Positions 9,089 through 17,874 of a stretch of 64,000 bases of DNA are shown in pieces. How positions within the stretch are numbered: position 1 is the stretch's first letter; the number at the start of each line of letters is the position of its first letter. The position numbers were made by a program, and so were the translations under genes. Below the pieces are notes generated by a model. That model did not search any database. It was given only the letters and a program-made list of their open reading frames with translations, and was not told where the DNA came from. The DNA is from Marinoscillum furvescens DSM 4134 (lineage in GTDB: Bacteria; Bacteroidota; Bacteroidia; Cytophagales; Cyclobacteriaceae), in NCBI RefSeq assembly GCF_003386095.1, contig NZ_QREG01000009.1, positions 124,001 through 188,000 of the forward strand, in the 5' to 3' direction.

Positions 9089-10456
9089 TTATGAATCTGA
9101 TTCCGAAAAGAACCGATAAAAATGTGAAATCGTTTCTATACCCTTATAAAAGTTGAACAAACCGTAGCTTTCATTGGGTGAGTGGATGGCATCACTGTCC
9201 AAACCAAATCCCATCAAAATAGGATCTAGCTTGAGCTCCTGCTGAAACAGCGCCACGATAGGGATGCTTCCGCCTTCTCGGGTAGGTATTGGTGTTTTTC
9301 CCCAAGCTTTTTCAAATGCTTTGCTCGCTGCCTGGTAAGCTGGAGAATCTGTAGATATCACGGCAGGCTCACCTCCATGGTGTGGTCGCACTTCCACTTT
9401 CACAGATTTAGGCGCCAAAGCTTCGAAGTGTTTTTGGAACAACTCGGTAATTTCTTCACTCACCTGATGTGGCACCAGACGCATAGAGATTTTGGCATAG
9501 GCCTTGGATGGCAATACCGTCTTGGCTCCTTCGCCAATGTATCCTCCCCAGATACCGTTCACATCCAGTGTGGGGCGTATACCCGTACGCTCTCTTGTAG
9601 AAAAGCCCGCTTCGCCCTTCACATCAGCGACATCCAACTCCTTTTTGTATTCGTCCAGATCAAAAGGTGCTTTGGCCATTTCATCCCGCTCTGCTTGCGT
9701 GAGCTCTTCTACTTTGTCGTAAAACCCGGGGATGGTAATGCGGCCGTTTTCATCTTGCAATTTGGAAATCATGTCGCACAGGATATTGATCGGATTGGCC
9801 ACTGCTCCACCGTATACTCCTGAGTGCAGGTCCTTATTGGGTCCGGTCACCTCCACTTCTACATAGCTGAGGCCACGCAGACCTACGGTGATAGAGGGGT
9901 GTTCGTTGCTGATGATTGCCGTGTCAGAGATCAGAATCACGTCTGCTTTCAGCTTTTCGTGGTTGTTTTTCACAAAATCCTCTAACGCATCGGAGCCAAC
10001 CTCTTCTTCGCCTTCTATCATAAACTTGGCATTGCAAGCCAGTTCGTTGGATTTCACCAAAGCCTCAAACGCCTTGATATGCATGTACATCTGCCCTTTG
10101 TCATCACAAGCGCCTCTGGCATAGATGCGCTCATCTTTTATCACCGGCTCGAATGGAGGAGAGTCCCAAAGCTCATAAGGATCTGCCGGCTGCACGTCGT
10201 AGTGACCATACACCAGCACCGTAGGCAACTTAGGGTCTAAGATTTTTTCTGCATAGACAATAGGATGGCCGTTGGTTTCTACGAGCTCGGCACTGTCTAC
10301 GCCTGCCTCTTCAAACTTAGCTTTTACAAATTCTGCAGCTTGGCGCACGTCTCCCTTAAACTTGGAGTCTGCACTCACCGAAGGGATACGTAAAAGGTCT
10401 AATAACTCTTCCAGAAAGCGTTCTTTATTCGCTTCCGCATATTGTATTGCGTCCAT
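9089..10456 (-). CDS. M20-family dipeptidase (ArgE/DapE/CNDP type)
   Basis: This 455-residue cytosolic metallopeptidase cleaves dipeptides or acyl-amino acids with two metal ions. Metal-site motifs are visible: GHYDVQP (about 80-86), GACDDKGQM with the bridging aspartate (about 115-123), EGEEEVGS with the general-base and metal glutamates, and the late histidine in DAIHSPNE. The dimerisation domain (about 205-350) contains DLHSGVYGGAVANP. No signal peptide is present. The length fits the family (about 450-470). A candidate -7 box lies just upstream, so it may have its own promoter. Confidence 0.93.
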   Translation of the reverse strand: MDAIQYAEANKERFLEELLDLLRIPSVSADSKFKGDVRQAAEFVKAKFEEAGVDSAELVETNGHPIVYAEKILDPKLPTVLVYGHYDVQPADPYELWDSPPFEPVIKDERIYARGACDDKGQMYMHIKAFEALVKSNELACNAKFMIEGEEEVGSDALEDFVKNNHEKLKADVILISDTAIISNEHPSITVGLRGLSYVEVEVTGPNKDLHSGVYGGAVANPINILCDMISKLQDENGRITIPGFYDKVEELTQAERDEMAKAPFDLDEYKKELDVADVKGEAGFSTRERTGIRPTLDVNGIWGGYIGEGAKTVLPSKAYAKISMRLVPHQVSEEITELFQKHFEALAPKSVKVEVRPHHGGEPAVISTDSPAYQAASKAFEKAWGKTPIPTREGGSIPIVALFQQELKLDPILMGFGLDSDAIHSPNESYGLFNFYKGIETISHFYRFFSESDS

Positions 10457-10476
10457 TGGGGTCGTTGTTTTTTTGG

Positions 10477-10484
10477 CAAAGATA
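10477..10484 (-). promoter_or_regulatory. Candidate -7 box of the M20 dipeptidase gene
   Basis: On the minus strand this reads TATCTTTG, a full match to the Bacteroidota -7 element TAnnTTTG, about 20 bases before the start codon. No clear TTTG lies at the right distance upstream, so the call is tentative. Confidence 0.35.
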
Positions 10485-10515
10485 AATGATTGAATAAAGC
10501 GTGGAAGCGATTGAC

Positions 10516-13500
10516 TTAAAAGCCAAAACCATCGTCCTGATCTTCTTCTATGGTATCAAAATTTTCGTCATCCAGGCTGATGTCTTCGGGGTACACCAGG
10601 TCATATGGCTCGGTGATCCCAAAGTACGTTTCTCGAAATTCGTTGATAAATGAAAGTGTCTCGTTTTCATCACCCAAAACAAGCACCAATTCATCTGGAC
10701 GAGCCTTTCCGTAGTTGGAGTTGGCCCCCACCTGGTCATTGAATGCGCTATTGGATGAGTACATCATTAGGTTGTTAGCAGCATAGCTGATATAGTACCA
10801 GGTGCCTGGAGCCGCCTGGATAAACAGATTGAGTACATCTGCACCAGTATCATCTTTTTTGATCTCTATAAATCCATCGAGCTTGGCATTTACATCCGTT
10901 TCGTAAATATTGGAGATCGCCAGCTTAGTAGTATTGTACCAGGACTTGTGCGGCTGTGACCATTTCATCTTTACACCGGAAACTACCAGTGATTTCTCCA
11001 AGGCTTCTGAGGTAGCGTACATGGGTTTATAGTCTTTCAGACTTGCTTTTTCATAGTCACGGGCAATTTTGTCTGAAATAAAGTTTGCCAGTTTATAAAG
11101 CAGTTCGATGGACGATATATCATTGGCTAGTGGAGGGCCCAGACGCTCCACTATGTCTGTAAGATCAGCAGCCATAAGGTCCATAAATGCTTCCGACCCT
11201 TTGAAATCCATAGCGAGTAAAGCATCGATGTTGTAGGCATTTTCTTCCATATTTCCAGTTCCCAACACGCTGGCCTCCAAGGTCACATCCTGGGCATACT
11301 GGCTAAAAAAATTGACTGGACCTTCAAAAATGACGTTTTTGGTGTCATCATTGTAAATCATGGTGTACCCCTGATAGCTTTCACCGAGTGTTTTGGCCGG
11401 ATTCTCAATTCGATAACTATTGGAGGCTGTATCAAATTCTAACACTCCTTTTGGGAAGAAAAAATCTTCATCGGTTTCATTTTGACGCTGCTCCACAAAG
11501 GTGGTGTAGATACTTCCTCTGAGGTCGTAATGAAGGCCAGCCACTACCGGAGATTCATCAGAGAAATAAGCATTTTCAAAATCGATTTGAACGGTAGGTT
11601 CCTCTCCTGTACGCTGATACAGTACCCACGAATCGTATGCCGCGTTTTCTTTCATGAGCTTCACTGCCCCGTCCAATTCAAGCGCCTCACGCTGGGCATA
11701 CATTTTGGCCTGACCTTTATAATAAAAACCAGGGGCTATGATCAGGTTATCTTTGGCCAGTACTTCTCCGCCAGAAATGGTCATGGTTTCCGAGTTTCCT
11801 TCTTCATCAAAAACCTCCTCCAACACAAAGCGATCAAACTTAATAGCAAAGGTGTCATTGCCTGTGATCAATCGATACATGGCTGTACCTACAAACTCAT
11901 TTCTCGACAAGATTTTAATCTCACCATTGTAGAGGTAGTGGTACTCGTTTACCGTATCTATGATGATCTCCGCATTGTTAAACGGCTGGAGCTCTGAATT
12001 TTCAAGAATCGTTGTATGGTTGCCCTCCGGGATGATTTTGGCATCTGCTACTTTGATAAATGGAATCCCCTGAACATTGAGCTCACGCGTATTGAAATCG
12101 TAAACTGCTTTTTCGGCATTGAAGGCAAGTGAGTCCAGATCTTCTCGGGTGGTATAAAAATAAGAGCTGGAAATAGGCACATTAGCAGGCTTGGTCATGG
12201 TCACCACAGAATCTTCCAAATCCCATACTGCATTGGTAATGGAAGTATTCATCTGAGCATAAGGAAAAGAAATAGCTGCTACACCGGCTTTCTCGGGACG
12301 AATGAGCGCAGTACCGTTTTTCAGGTCAAAGTTCAGACTAATGTCATCCCCTGCCATCGCTGGTTTGTCGGGGTTGTCAGAAAGCACTTCAAACTCTGCA
12401 TGACGAGCACTATAAGAAAACTGCTTGAAGGTGAGGTTGTCTGATAAGGCTCTGGATCCGCGCGTAAACATGGTGCCCGAGCCATATACCCCTTTGGAGG
12501 TGATGTTTACTGCTCCATCCAGCTCTGCCGTAGCATTGTAAAACTTGAATGGATCGCGAAGGTTGGTCAGATACATGCTATCAATCCTTGGTTCCCAATG
12601 CATCCGATAGGGCCCCAGCACAGCCTCTGGATAGCTGGCACCGTTTACATCTCCGGGGCCAATGACTCCTCCTCTTCCATATGCTGCCACGCTATCTGGA
12701 TAGTACACAAAGTCGTCCGAATAGATGGTGGAGGTGATAAAATCAATTTTTCCTCCTCCACGGATACCCTGGTTACTAAGTCGAATTTTTTCATACGTTT
12801 TGGCCGCAGTTCCATACAGATTGTACCCCTCAGGTGGAATTTGATGAGTAAAACCAAGCGACTGATCAGGCTGCAGTTTGAGGGTTTCTTCAAACGTGGG
12901 AAAGATGCCGCCAGAATTGAAGATTCCATCAAAGGACACAGCGTCTTCACTACTCAAACTATCGCTCTCGAACGGTGGCACTATAAACTTTACGGATTCA
13001 TCATAAGCACCGTTGAGCACCTCCTGTCCATTGAAGTAAACAACTGCATCTGACTGAGACAGAAAATCAGGGTAATTGGCCGACGGTCGTATACCGGATT
13101 TGTTGTCTGGGTAATCCAGGTAGAGCGTACCCGAAGTTCTGTTGAGGTGGTTTTTGAGCGGTGATTTGGAGGGAGCCCCTTCAGCCACCAACGAATCTGG
13201 CGTGGCTATCTGAATACGAATGGAATCAATGCTATCCATGTGAATCAAAAAGCCGTCATAGTCAAACTGGAAGTCTTTGCCCTTGTATTGAAAATCTCCA
13301 GCATTGACCATTCCATTCATTTCTATATTTCTGCCTTGCTTGAGTGTGACTCGGCCACTGTCTGGTTCGGCATACACTTGAAAGTCCGTGGTAAAGTAAT
13401 ACCGGTCTACACCGTTTACGAGCATTTCTTCGTCCGTCAGATCCCAAATGACATTGGGCTTATCCGGAGCATGTGAGGGAATGAGTAAGTTGTCATAATC

Positions 13501-15435
13501 CACCTTTTGGCCGGAGGCATCATAGTATAAAAAGGCTTTGTCTTTTAGCTGGACCAGACCCGTTTCGCGGTTGTAGTAAGCAAAGCCATATTTCTCCAGC
13601 ACCTTCATGGCTCCTTTTACCTGCTTAATTCCAACTTTGAAATAATCAGCGATTTCCTGGTCTGCAAACTCCCGTGTGCCAAACTTATTGGCATAATACA
13701 CTGAAGTATTGACGGGATGAAAGGCAAAGCCCGACCCCAACTTGCTGAAACGCACCTGGCTAAAAAAGTCTTTCGACTCCAGCACTACAGGAATCAGGTC
13801 CTTGCCATTGAGAATGGACAGTTCTACAGAGTCTGTGTCCATGTCCCACTCTACTATTTCGGCATTGATGTTCATTTCGAAAAATGAACTGTAAAAAGGA
13901 GTTACATCAAAGGCTTTCGTTCGAATAAGAGCCAGCTTGTTGGTTTTCCCATAATAGTAAAGTTCTACAGAGGGATGGTGCAGCGAATCAGCGCCATGAA
14001 TGAGTGACACGCTGGCAGCTTTGGCATAGATGGAGCTATCCTGGTGAAACTCAAACTTTACACTTCTCAGAACGGCTTTGTTACCCCTGCCGTCTAATAA
14101 CGTAAGTGTCCCTGGCTTCCGTGAGACGCTAGTGCCGTAAAATGCATTGCCTTGTATCTGGATTCCCCCGCGGTAGCGGATATTGCGCCCGGGTATGTTT
14201 ACGGCAATGTCCGAATAATTGGAAGTAAAGCGTGGATAGCTACTCAGTGTATTATTTTTGCGTCGTACACTTTTATATTCAAAAGCACCTTCTACTGTGC
14301 CATCGAATAATTTGGGAAAAGTCATCTTAGCGTAAGGCGACCAAAAATCTGATCGGTCTGTTCGCAGGTAAAACTTTTCGAGATTGACTACAGCTCCTTT
14401 TGCTAGAGAGTTGTCCGCAGGCCAGTTGATGACCGCATTGTCTCCTGCATACATTCTGTTTTTGAGCAGCACTGTACCATCTGTTTCTTTGATTTTGAAA
14501 GAATCATACGGTGTGATGATCATCATACTGTTGTTTTCCAGCTGTATAGCTGGCCCTTCCAGTGTAGGGTGAATGTATTTGGCTTTGAGGCCTCCTACAT
14601 AGTCTTGCGCGATGGTCTCCACATACTGTCTTTCGGCTTTTTCTTCGTACATCCGGCCCTGATCGTCGTAGCCCCAGACATCTTCGGTTTCCACCCAGTT
14701 GTCATCATAGGACTGCTGGTCATCGTCCCAGCTGTCTTGCTGGGTAGACCAGGTGTCTTGTTGATCTCCCCAGGGATCGTTTGCCCAGGGATCATTGGAC
14801 CATGGGTCGTTTTGATCCTGCGCCCAGGGATCGTCTTGTTCCACAGGGTCTGCTTGTTGATCCACCACGGGCTCTTCGATGATGGGCTCGGGCTGTAAGA
14901 TATCTTGCTGAGCCTCTTCCGCAGGTGCGGCATATTCATCGAGGAGTTTAAACTCAAAAGACCCACCATCTGTATAAGCAAAGAGATTTTTGGAACGAGC
15001 TATGATCCTCCTTGCCATGAACATATTGAGCCCGAGCAGGTAGTTGGTGTACTCTTCCCTGCTGAGAGCTTGTACCATTTGCTCATTCATGTCCAGCACT
15101 TCAGAGAGTTGATCTCTACTGAGGTCTGCTTGCTCCATAGCAAATGCCAGGTAGCTGAAATAATACCAGTAGTGCGGGTGAAACCAGAAATCTTCCTGAT
15201 CCATCAACCGGGCGATGCGGTGGATCTGTTCTTTGTGGGCAGTGGTAAATTTACCCTGCCAAGCATTGTTGAAGTCAAAAGCCACCTTATTGGCTGGCTC
15301 GGTGCCAAGTCCACGCAGCCTACTCATGACCTGATTAAAAAAAATGTTCTGATCATCTGAAAATGACCTACGCTGTGCCTCTACGATCTGGAAAAGGGAG
15401 GCAAAAACTATCAAAAACAGGCAAAAGCGCTTCAT
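10516..15435 (-). CDS. Very large secreted protein of unknown function (1639 residues)
   Basis: The protein begins with a signal peptide (KRFCLFLIVFASLFQIVEAQ). Residues 25-165 look helical. Residues 185-260 form a low-complexity acidic segment with eight tryptophans, including four DPW motifs. The remaining 1350 or so residues are rich in short beta strands and repeated phrases such as 'FDGTVEGAFEYKSV', 'LDGAVNITSKGVYGSG', 'ISGGEVLAKDNLIIAPGFYY' and 'LEFDTASNSYRI', suggesting a long beta-solenoid or OstA-like repeat. No type IX sorting domain, OmpA domain or lipobox is seen, and the C-terminus is acidic. I do not recognise a named family. It is downstream of prmA (29 bp) and may share its transcript. 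Confidence 0.75.
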   Translation of the reverse strand: MKRFCLFLIVFASLFQIVEAQRRSFSDDQNIFFNQVMSRLRGLGTEPANKVAFDFNNAWQGKFTTAHKEQIHRIARLMDQEDFWFHPHYWYYFSYLAFAMEQADLSRDQLSEVLDMNEQMVQALSREEYTNYLLGLNMFMARRIIARSKNLFAYTDGGSFEFKLLDEYAAPAEEAQQDILQPEPIIEEPVVDQQADPVEQDDPWAQDQNDPWSNDPWANDPWGDQQDTWSTQQDSWDDDQQSYDDNWVETEDVWGYDDQGRMYEEKAERQYVETIAQDYVGGLKAKYIHPTLEGPAIQLENNSMMIITPYDSFKIKETDGTVLLKNRMYAGDNAVINWPADNSLAKGAVVNLEKFYLRTDRSDFWSPYAKMTFPKLFDGTVEGAFEYKSVRRKNNTLSSYPRFTSNYSDIAVNIPGRNIRYRGGIQIQGNAFYGTSVSRKPGTLTLLDGRGNKAVLRSVKFEFHQDSSIYAKAASVSLIHGADSLHHPSVELYYYGKTNKLALIRTKAFDVTPFYSSFFEMNINAEIVEWDMDTDSVELSILNGKDLIPVVLESKDFFSQVRFSKLGSGFAFHPVNTSVYYANKFGTREFADQEIADYFKVGIKQVKGAMKVLEKYGFAYYNRETGLVQLKDKAFLYYDASGQKVDYDNLLIPSHAPDKPNVIWDLTDEEMLVNGVDRYYFTTDFQVYAEPDSGRVTLKQGRNIEMNGMVNAGDFQYKGKDFQFDYDGFLIHMDSIDSIRIQIATPDSLVAEGAPSKSPLKNHLNRTSGTLYLDYPDNKSGIRPSANYPDFLSQSDAVVYFNGQEVLNGAYDESVKFIVPPFESDSLSSEDAVSFDGIFNSGGIFPTFEETLKLQPDQSLGFTHQIPPEGYNLYGTAAKTYEKIRLSNQGIRGGGKIDFITSTIYSDDFVYYPDSVAAYGRGGVIGPGDVNGASYPEAVLGPYRMHWEPRIDSMYLTNLRDPFKFYNATAELDGAVNITSKGVYGSGTMFTRGSRALSDNLTFKQFSYSARHAEFEVLSDNPDKPAMAGDDISLNFDLKNGTALIRPEKAGVAAISFPYAQMNTSITNAVWDLEDSVVTMTKPANVPISSSYFYTTREDLDSLAFNAEKAVYDFNTRELNVQGIPFIKVADAKIIPEGNHTTILENSELQPFNNAEIIIDTVNEYHYLYNGEIKILSRNEFVGTAMYRLITGNDTFAIKFDRFVLEEVFDEEGNSETMTISGGEVLAKDNLIIAPGFYYKGQAKMYAQREALELDGAVKLMKENAAYDSWVLYQRTGEEPTVQIDFENAYFSDESPVVAGLHYDLRGSIYTTFVEQRQNETDEDFFFPKGVLEFDTASNSYRIENPAKTLGESYQGYTMIYNDDTKNVIFEGPVNFFSQYAQDVTLEASVLGTGNMEENAYNIDALLAMDFKGSEAFMDLMAADLTDIVERLGPPLANDISSIELLYKLANFISDKIARDYEKASLKDYKPMYATSEALEKSLVVSGVKMKWSQPHKSWYNTTKLAISNIYETDVNAKLDGFIEIKKDDTGADVLNLFIQAAPGTWYYISYAANNLMMYSSNSAFNDQVGANSNYGKARPDELVLVLGDENETLSFINEFRETYFGITEPYDLVYPEDISLDDENFDTIEEDQDDGFGF

Positions 15436-15464
15436 AACACTAAATTTACGGAAACGGGAACAGA

Positions 15465-16283
15465 TTACCCGCTTCTTAGGGCCAACATCGCCCAGCGGTT
15501 GCGTTCACTACGTTTAATTTCTTTCAAACCGAGCGCCTCCGCACATTGCAGTAAATCTGGGATATCTTCTTCGTAAAAACCACTCAAAATCAAAACTCCC
15601 TCATCTGCCAACCGCTCTGCATAAGCATCCATTTGGCTCAATAGCACATTTTTGTTGATGTTGGCAAGTATGATATCATACGCATCAGCTGCAGCTATCT
15701 GATCGATGCCTCCGAGCTTCAGGTTGACCGCTCCACAGTTATTCAACGCAAAATTCTCCTGACTATTTTCTATGCACCATTCATCTATGTCCACTGCTGC
15801 CAACTCTGCAGCACCACGCTTATGGGCCATAATTGCCAGCGCACCCGTGCCACAGCCTACATCTAATACACGTTTGTCGGCATGGTCCAGCTCCAGCTGG
15901 TAAGCTAGCACCTGATAGGTGGTGGCGTGATGTCCGGTGCCAAATGACATCTTAGGCGTGATGATGATCTCATAAGGAAACTCTGGTCGGGGCGCATGAA
16001 AGGTGGCCCGTACGATGCATTGATCTCCTACGATGACCGGTTCATAATTTTTTTCCCACTCTTCGTTCCAGTTGACCTTTTCTACTTCGGCCACCTCATA
16101 AGGCACCTGATAGCGATCCAGAATGGGCTTTACCTCTGCCGGCTCCCACGCATCTTTTTCGCAAGACGCTAGGAGTCCATCATCAGTTTCTTCGAACGCA
16201 TCAAAAGGAAAAAGAGAGAGCTCCGCAAACAGGAGTTCTCTCTTTTCTTCATCACACGCTATTTTTAGCGTTATAAAACTCAT
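15465..16283 (-). CDS. prmA: Ribosomal protein L11 methyltransferase
   Basis: This 272-residue SAM-dependent enzyme trimethylates lysines and the N-terminus of ribosomal protein L11. It has an N-terminal substrate-recognition domain (about 1-100) and a class I methyltransferase domain. The SAM-binding motif is VLDVGCGTGALAI, preceded by the PrmA-typical KMSFGTGHHATT. AAVDIDEWCIENSQEN and the catalytic-site ILANINKNVL follow. The length is close to the family norm of about 280. Its start codon overlaps the tpiA stop by one base (TAATG), so the two are translationally coupled. Confidence 0.94.
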   Translation of the reverse strand: MSFITLKIACDEEKRELLFAELSLFPFDAFEETDDGLLASCEKDAWEPAEVKPILDRYQVPYEVAEVEKVNWNEEWEKNYEPVIVGDQCIVRATFHAPRPEFPYEIIITPKMSFGTGHHATTYQVLAYQLELDHADKRVLDVGCGTGALAIMAHKRGAAELAAVDIDEWCIENSQENFALNNCGAVNLKLGGIDQIAAADAYDIILANINKNVLLSQMDAYAERLADEGVLILSGFYEEDIPDLLQCAEALGLKEIKRSERNRWAMLALRSG

Positions 16284-17044
16284 TAAAACGACTTAATAAT
16301 ATCTACAAAATCACGGCTCTTTAAGCTAGCTCCACCCACGAGACCACCGTCTACATCTGGCTGAGCAAATAGCTCCTGTGCATTGCCTGGCTTTACGCTA
16401 CCTCCATAAAGTATAGAGATGCTGTCTGCGGTCTCCTGATCGTATTTTTCGGCAATCAGCCCACGAATATACGCGTGCATTTCTTGTGCCTGATCAGATG
16501 AAGCTGTCACGCCAGTGCCTATTGCCCAAACAGGCTCATAAGCAATTACCACATTGAGGATTTCTTCTTTGCTAAGGCCGAAAAGACCTTCTTCGATCTG
16601 CTCTTTATTGACAGCAAAATGCTGCTCTGCTTCACGTGATTCCAGCTTTTCGCCACAGCAGTAGATTGGCTTCAGGCCACCATCTAGAACGGCTTTGGTC
16701 TTCGCTGCCAGTAGGGCATTGTCTTCACCAAACAGTTCGCGTCTTTCGCTATGACCTATTACCACATAAGACACTCCGGCAGACTTGAGCATGCTCACAG
16801 ATGTCTCCCCGGTGTAAGCTCCACTTCCCTGGTCGCTACAGTTTTGCGCGCCCACTTTTACATTGGCCGCTGAGCCCACAAGCTTTTCTACACTTGTAAT
16901 ATGTACAAATGGAGGGATAAGGATAATTTCAGCGTCGTTAGACACCTCGCCCTTAGCCATATTGATCACCTCTGATGCCAGCTTCTGACCTTCGTCTAGT
17001 GTCAGATTCATCTTCCAGTTTCCTGCTGCGATGTTTTTTCTCAT
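16283..17044 (-). CDS. tpiA: Triosephosphate isomerase
   Basis: This 253-residue glycolytic TIM-barrel enzyme interconverts dihydroxyacetone phosphate and glyceraldehyde 3-phosphate. It shows the substrate-binding AAGNWKMN (about 6-13), the catalytic histidine in VIGHSERRE, the catalytic glutamate in AYEPVWAIGTGVTAS, and the phosphate-binding loops SILYGGSVKP and GGLVGGASL. Length and motif order are standard. It is the first gene of a tpiA-prmA pair. The 114 bp upstream contain AT-rich partial -7 matches but no convincing -33/-7 pair. Confidence 0.96.
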   Translation of the reverse strand: MRKNIAAGNWKMNLTLDEGQKLASEVINMAKGEVSNDAEIILIPPFVHITSVEKLVGSAANVKVGAQNCSDQGSGAYTGETSVSMLKSAGVSYVVIGHSERRELFGEDNALLAAKTKAVLDGGLKPIYCCGEKLESREAEQHFAVNKEQIEEGLFGLSKEEILNVVIAYEPVWAIGTGVTASSDQAQEMHAYIRGLIAEKYDQETADSISILYGGSVKPGNAQELFAQPDVDGGLVGGASLKSRDFVDIIKSF

Positions 17045-17158
17045 GATTGATTTTGGTTTTTATTCTATTAAGTGTGCGTTGAGCGTCCGATTGGGGTGTG
17101 GGTTTTTCAGCTTACAAGATTAAAAAATGTAGCCATCAAATCCCGATTATTTTCAGGA

Positions 17159-17467
17159 TTAAGCCGGCTCAGCGTTGAATGGCTGACCAACACGAGTGAT
17201 GTGAGCTTTTAGGTCATTATTGGAAATGAGGTGATATCCCGTAAGATCTATTTTGTAAGGCAACAAAAGGTCGTCTAGTTTGGATTCAAGTTGAAAAATA
17301 TCTCCTTGTGTAAGATCCGATCCTTGAATGCATAAATCTATATCTGATTCCAATCGAAAATTTCCCTTTGCTCGTGAGCCATATATTACCAGCTCTTTCA
17401 CTGATTTATTGGTGAATATGGTCTCCCGGATTTGCTCTATTACCTTGTTGTCCAGGCCAAACTTCAT
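17159..17467 (-). CDS. mntA: MntA-type nucleotidyltransferase antitoxin
   Basis: This 102-residue protein is a minimal nucleotidyltransferase. The motif GS-x10-DxD is complete: Gly30-Ser31 in IYGSRAKG and Asp42/Asp44 in ESDIDLCI. In characterised MntA/HepT systems this enzyme transfers AMP units to a tyrosine of its HEPN partner and so neutralises the toxin. The gene starts 2 bp after the stop of the HEPN gene and ends the uvrA operon. It is close to the HI0073 subfamily, whose members are often annotated only as 'nucleotidyltransferase domain protein'. Confidence 0.88.
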   Translation of the reverse strand: MKFGLDNKVIEQIRETIFTNKSVKELVIYGSRAKGNFRLESDIDLCIQGSDLTQGDIFQLESKLDDLLLPYKIDLTGYHLISNNDLKAHITRVGQPFNAEPA

Positions 17468-17469
17468 AG

Positions 17470-17874
17470 CTAAAGGAATTTGAGTTTTTTAACCAGATCA
17501 ATAAACTGGTTATGATAATCGGTTACGATTCTGGAAACAATCTCCTCAGCCGTAGATTCATTGTATGTATGAGAAGAAGCATTTCTACTTTTGATCATCT
17601 CCATCCAAATAGTCCCATCCGATATCAGGCCCTTTTCAAAACCTTCGCGCACAGCATCTCTGGACCCCACAATTCCCATTATTCCCTGATACTGTAAGTA
17701 ATCTTTAAGTACTTTCCAGGCTAATTCATGAGTAAACTCAAAGGCTTGTATCATTCCTTGTTGCTCTAAATTAGAAAGTTCTCGCTGCTGACTTAATTGT
17801 ACGGCTTCTGTCAGCCGTTTCAGAGCGCGTTCAAAGTTTGAAAATCGTTGTTTCCACCGGATATCTTCACTCAT
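17470..17874 (-). CDS. hepT: HepT-like HEPN toxin (HI0074 family)
   Basis: This 134-residue helical protein starts at the ATG that overlaps the uvrA stop (ATGA). A longer reading would begin inside uvrA and adds nothing family-like. It carries the R-x4-H-x-Y motif of HepT RNases as Arg97, His102 and Tyr104 (RNASSHTY); the tyrosine is the AMPylation target in studied systems. Members cleave RNA until modified by the partner MntA enzyme encoded next. The HI0074 branch is known structurally as a 'nucleotidyltransferase substrate-binding protein', so toxicity is inferred from the motif. Confidence 0.87.
   Translation of the reverse strand: MSEDIRWKQRFSNFERALKRLTEAVQLSQQRELSNLEQQGMIQAFEFTHELAWKVLKDYLQYQGIMGIVGSRDAVREGFEKGLISDGTIWMEMIKSRNASSHTYNESTAEEIVSRIVTDYHNQFIDLVKKLKFL

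Noticed and set aside
14595-14981. Open frames on both strands over the DPW region (14569-14981)
   Set aside because: They are shadows of the repetitive, biased codons of the 1639-residue gene and have no start context or recognisable domain.
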